Assembly (NCBI RefSeq): GCF_900110605.1
Contig: NZ_FOFI01000002.1
Coordinates: 434,001 to 498,000 of the forward strand
DNA: 64,000 nucleotides
Direction of reading: 5' to 3'
Source of the DNA: Epilithonimonas lactis
GTDB taxonomy: Bacteria; Bacteroidota; Bacteroidia; Flavobacteriales; Weeksellaceae
The translations under genes and the position numbers were made by a program. Each line of letters starts with the position of its first letter. Within the stretch, counting starts at the first letter, position 1. The notes beneath the pieces are model-generated. The model ran no database searches and was not told where the DNA came from. It saw nothing but the letters and a program-made list of their open reading frames with translations. Below are positions 61,782 to 64,000 of the stretch, piece after piece.

Positions 61782-61810
61782 TTGCAAATTCAAAAAAAAT
61801 AATATCTTTG
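61782..61810 (+). promoter_or_regulatory. Strong promoter of a small transcription unit
   Basis: TTG (61782-61784), 18 bases, TATCTTTG (61803-61810). Nearly ideal; predicted start of RNA near 61816. Confidence 0.7.
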
Positions 61811-61815
61811 CACCT

Positions 61816-61985
61816 GAAAATCAAGTTCAACCAACAAAAATAACAACGAAGCAATGTTCAAATACAACTTACATACATCAGTAGGATTGCCTTTTGCAAA
61901 GGCGAGGCTTCGTGGTTTGGTACATTCTTAGAACAACAGTATAATGAAATATCAAAACCCGGAGTCGTAAGATTTCGGGTTTTTT
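61816..61985 (+). ncRNA. Putative structured small RNA or leader transcript
   Basis: About 170 bases between a near-consensus promoter and a strong terminator. ACGAAGC (61846-61852) can pair with GCTTCGT (61907-61913), and inside this lies a perfect hairpin GCCTTT-TGC-AAAGGC (61889-61903). A 25-codon ORF spans both helices. It could be a regulatory RNA, a small-peptide mRNA, or an attenuating leader for the genes downstream. I recognise no named RNA family. Confidence 0.5.
61854..61931 (+). CDS. Short ORF within the small transcript (25 codons)
   Basis: ATG to TAG, beginning MFKYNLHTSVG and ending LRGLVHS. Basic (3 Arg/Lys pairs by eye) with no membrane helix. It covers the predicted helices, so translation and folding would exclude each other, as in leader-peptide systems. 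No run of one amino acid points to a classic attenuation signal. Confidence 0.35.
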   Translation: MFKYNLHTSVGLPFAKARLRGLVHS

Positions 61986-61988
61986 ATT
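61954..61988 (+). terminator. Terminator of the small transcript
   Basis: AAAACCCG / CGGGTTTT with four more inner pairs (two G-U), then T5. Confidence 0.8.
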
Positions 61989-62024
61989 GCGCAATATTCC
62001 AAACTCAAAACGTTTCCCCGAAAT

Positions 62025-62128
62025 CTTTTTTTTAGGAGCTTAATCCCGCTTTCCGCTGTATCTTTTTTTGCCAGCGCTTTTTTCAAGCCCACGCAAAAAA
62101 AAAGGATGCCGCTGCAATCGGGGCTAGG
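62025..62128 (-). repeat. Dispersed intergenic repeat, copy B1
   Basis: Read on the minus strand: AGCCCCGATTGCAGCGGCAT, CC plus T-run, a central hairpin region, AAAAAAAGATACAGCGG, then GCGGGATTAAGCTCCTAA. It shares the plan of copies A1/A2 and is close to copy B2. Confidence 0.75.
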
Positions 62129-62143
62129 ACAAACTCCTGCCAT

Positions 62144-62176
62144 AAACCTTCAAGGTTTCAAAAACCTTGAAGGTTT
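62144..62176. repeat. Perfect 15-bp inverted repeat
   Basis: AAACCTTCAAGGTTT and AAACCTTGAAGGTTT around CAA. From memory, hairpins with these arms recur between genes in flavobacteria. No T-tract follows. Confidence 0.75.
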
Positions 62177-62184
62177 GAATAAAA

Positions 62185-62204
62185 CCAACTAGAATTTTAG
62201 TTGG
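62185..62204. repeat. Small hairpin in the rtcB leader
   Basis: CCAACTA / TAGTTGG with a 6-base loop, 57 bases before the rtcB ATG. It may affect rtcB mRNA stability. Confidence 0.5.
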
Positions 62205-62260
62205 CAAACGAGATGCGAGAAAATCAATCATCTCTCATCATTCATCAATTATATAAAGCA

Positions 62261-63652
62261 ATGGGAAATTTAAAATTAAAAGGAAAAGATATATTAAAAT
62301 TAGGCTATCCAAACAACCAGAGCGTCAACATCGCTTTGGAGGTGATGAAAAGAAATTTTGCAACCAAAAATATTCATTATGTGAAATCTCTTCTCAAGGA
62401 AATCCAGCAGAATCCGGAGAACTTCGAGAAAGATTTAACCTTCGGACAAATTGCGGAAGCTCTGCTTTCATCAAAGAAAACCGAGAAAAGAATGCTCAAC
62501 ACCAACCGGGCATCTTTCCAGATTTTCGGAAATGATATTTCAGATGAAGCAAAAAACCAATTATACACCGGACTGAAACTGCCAATTGCAACTCAAGGTG
62601 CTTTGATGCCCGATGCACACAGTGGTTACGGACTTCCAATCGGTGGCGTTCTCGCAGTAGAAAATGCCGTGATTCCTTATGGAGTCGGGATGGATATCGG
62701 ATGCAGAATGTCGCTCAGTATTTTGGATACGCCAATTTCATATCTCGACGGCGCGAAAGATAAATATGAAAAAGCGCTTGCCGAACACACCAAATTCGGG
62801 ATGTACGAAACCCACAAATCTCACGTCGACCACGAGATTTTCGACAGAGATACGTTTGATTTAATTCCGATTTTAAGAAGATTGAAAGGAAAGGCCATCA
62901 AACAAATGGGAAGCTCCGGCGGCGGAAATCACTTCGTAGAATTCGGGGAAGTGGAAATTACGGAAGAAGATGAACAAATCAATCTTCCGAAAGGAAAATA
63001 TCTCGGAATTCTTTCACACAGCGGTTCGCGTGGATTGGGAGCAGAAATCGCTCAGTATTATTCGAGAGTGGCGACCGAACAGTGTCCGTTACCGAAAGAA
63101 GCGCAAAACTTCGCTTGGCTGGATTTGAACACGCATCTCGGATTAGAATACTGGACGGCGATGAATCTCGCGGGAGATTATGCTTCAGCCTGTCACGATG
63201 ATATTCACAGAAGACTTGTGAAAGCGGTCGGCGGAAGAGTGAAAGCGAGAATCGAAAACCATCACAACTTCGCGTGGAAAGAAATCCACAACGGGAAAGA
63301 AGTGATTGTTCACCGAAAAGGCGCAACTCCAGCCAACGAAAACGAGTTGGGAATGATTCCCGGTTCGATGACGGCAAAAGGTTTCATCGTGCGTGGAAAA
63401 GGAAATCCGGATTCGCTGAACTCGGCTTCACACGGAGCGGGACGGGCTTTTTCGAGAGGAGAATGCAGAAATCGTTTTACTCAAAATGACATTAAGAAAG
63501 AATTGAAGCTCAAAAATGTCACCTTGATGGGCGGAAATGCGGAAGAAGCACCGATGGCGTACAAAGACATCAATGAAGTGATGAACGCACAAAGTGAATT
63601 GGTCGATATTCTCGGAACTTTCCAACCTCGGATTGTGAGAATGGATAAATAA
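62261..63652 (+). CDS. rtcB: RtcB-type RNA ligase, PrfH-associated
   Basis: 463 residues. RtcB joins RNA ends bearing 2',3'-cyclic phosphate or 3'-phosphate to 5'-OH, using GTP and manganese. Visible landmarks: MPDAHSGYGLPIGGV, YGVGMDIGCRMS (metal Cys), GSSGGGNHFVEFGEV, HSGSRGLGAEIA, ENHHNFAW, and the guanylylated His in NSASHGAGRAFSRGE. The ATG at 62261 (MGNLKLKGKDI) fits the family; an upstream ATG at 62213 and a TTG at 62201 fall in the hairpin-rich leader. prfH follows, so this is the RtcB2-like member of a repair pair. Confidence 0.95.
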   Translation: MGNLKLKGKDILKLGYPNNQSVNIALEVMKRNFATKNIHYVKSLLKEIQQNPENFEKDLTFGQIAEALLSSKKTEKRMLNTNRASFQIFGNDISDEAKNQLYTGLKLPIATQGALMPDAHSGYGLPIGGVLAVENAVIPYGVGMDIGCRMSLSILDTPISYLDGAKDKYEKALAEHTKFGMYETHKSHVDHEIFDRDTFDLIPILRRLKGKAIKQMGSSGGGNHFVEFGEVEITEEDEQINLPKGKYLGILSHSGSRGLGAEIAQYYSRVATEQCPLPKEAQNFAWLDLNTHLGLEYWTAMNLAGDYASACHDDIHRRLVKAVGGRVKARIENHHNFAWKEIHNGKEVIVHRKGATPANENELGMIPGSMTAKGFIVRGKGNPDSLNSASHGAGRAFSRGECRNRFTQNDIKKELKLKNVTLMGGNAEEAPMAYKDINEVMNAQSELVDILGTFQPRIVRMDK

Positions 63653-63764
63653 TGATTGATGTTGGATGCGGGATGTTGGGTGTTTGATGTCAAAAACCTG
63701 CATTTTAATTCTTTTGAAAATCATTTAATAAATTATAACAAATAGTAATAAAAAGGAGAAAAAC

Positions 63765-63868
63765 CATAGCCTCGATGTAAACGGCATCCTTTTTTGTTGC
63801 AGACGCAGCGAAGCGGAGACTGTGACAAAAAAGATATAGTGAACAGCGGGATTAAGCTCCTAAAAAAA
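63765..63868 (+). repeat. Dispersed intergenic repeat, copy B2
   Basis: Plus-orientation copy with GCATCCTTTTTTGTTGC, a central hairpin region, ACAAAAAAGATATAGTG, GCGGGATTAAGCTCC and a run of A. It ends exactly at the prfH start codon and supplies its A-rich ribosome entry region. Confidence 0.75.
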
Positions 63869-64000
63869 ATGGACAAAATAATACAAATTACCTCGGGAAG
63901 AGGACCTTTGGAATGTCAATGGGTAGTTGCCAAAGTTCTGAAGGTCTTTCTTGAGGAAGCGAAACAAAATAAAATCGGTTACGAAATCATCCATCGTGAA
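63869..64000 (+). CDS. prfH: Peptide chain release factor homologue PrfH (partial, cut by the window end)
   Basis: The first 44 codons are present. IIQITSGRGPLECQWVVAKVL matches the N-terminal RF-H signature (an S-x-G-P-x-E-C pattern), split here as IIQITSGRGPLEC plus QWVVAKVL. The GGQ peptide-release motif would lie beyond the window. PrfH is paired with RtcB in many bacteria: it recognises ribosomes cut in the decoding centre and frees the peptide so that RtcB can reseal the RNA. 216 bases separate the two genes, mostly repeat copy B2. Confidence 0.85.
   Translation, partial: MDKIIQITSGRGPLECQWVVAKVLKVFLEEAKQNKIGYEIIHRE

Noticed and set aside
62201-62260. Upstream in-frame TTG (62201) and ATG (62213) starts for rtcB
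   Set aside because: The added residues (MANEMRENQ and onward) do not resemble RtcB, and they lie in a hairpin-rich leader. The family start fits ATG 62261.
61756-62260. tRNA gene in the gap before rtcB
   Set aside because: No cloverleaf, no GGTTCGAATCC-type T-loop and no CCA end. Elsewhere in the window I also saw no tRNA or rRNA signatures.
1-64000. CRISPR array, prophage or insertion sequence
   Set aside because: No regularly spaced direct repeats, no integrase, transposase or phage structural genes. Repeats found are dispersed and inverted, not arrayed.

Overview
The window looks like chromosomal DNA of a flavobacterium of the family Weeksellaceae, close to Chryseobacterium or Epilithonimonas. 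The case rests on: AT-rich DNA; Bacteroidota-type promoters (TTG, about 19 bases, TAnnTTTG); a type IX secretion (T9SS) lipoprotein PorW/SprE and a T9SS-sorted protein; a GLPGLI protein beside a TonB-type barrel; two DUF3078 proteins; a tryptophanase (indole production is common in this group); and ATCC-TTTTTT intergenic repeats that I remember from these genomes. I saw no tRNA, rRNA, CRISPR array, prophage or insertion sequence.

Layout. 1-6 kb is one end of a surface-polysaccharide region: a methyltransferase, two GT4 and one GT2 glycosyltransferases, a FabH-like ketoacyl synthase and a hexapeptide acetyltransferase. 6-9.5 kb is an inorganic-carbon block: beta-carbonic anhydrase, small exported protein, SulP transporter, second carbonic anhydrase. 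9.5-25 kb is mostly housekeeping (pth, mfd, secA) mixed with small exported proteins, an AsmA-like protein, DUF2797, a T9SS cargo protein and a sugar-nucleotide epimerase. 25-31 kb holds two TonB-dependent receptors and a PepSY protein, a probable iron or siderophore uptake region with palindromes over the promoters. 31-40 kb: ROK kinase, msrA, two DUF3078 proteins, rhomboid, dprA, gdhA, cupin protein. 40-48 kb: a TonB-type barrel with its GLPGLI partner, then kdsC, maf and porW. 48-57 kb: tnaA, DUF502, miaE, an acyltransferase, mutL, a second rhomboid, an EEP-family protein and Mn-type superoxide dismutase. 57-64 kb: sufS, lon, DoxX, rtcB and the start of prfH, cut by the window end.

The most interesting stretch is 61.75-64.0 kb. 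A compact transcription unit, with a near-consensus promoter, a 25-codon ORF folded into a hairpin and a strong terminator, lies just upstream of rtcB. rtcB is bracketed by inverted copies of a dispersed repeat and followed by prfH, which gives the RNA-ligase/release-factor-homologue pair tied to repair of damaged ribosomes. Second in interest are the three outer-membrane receptor genes, each with a palindrome centred 20-23 bases before the -7 element; two of these palindromes share a consensus.
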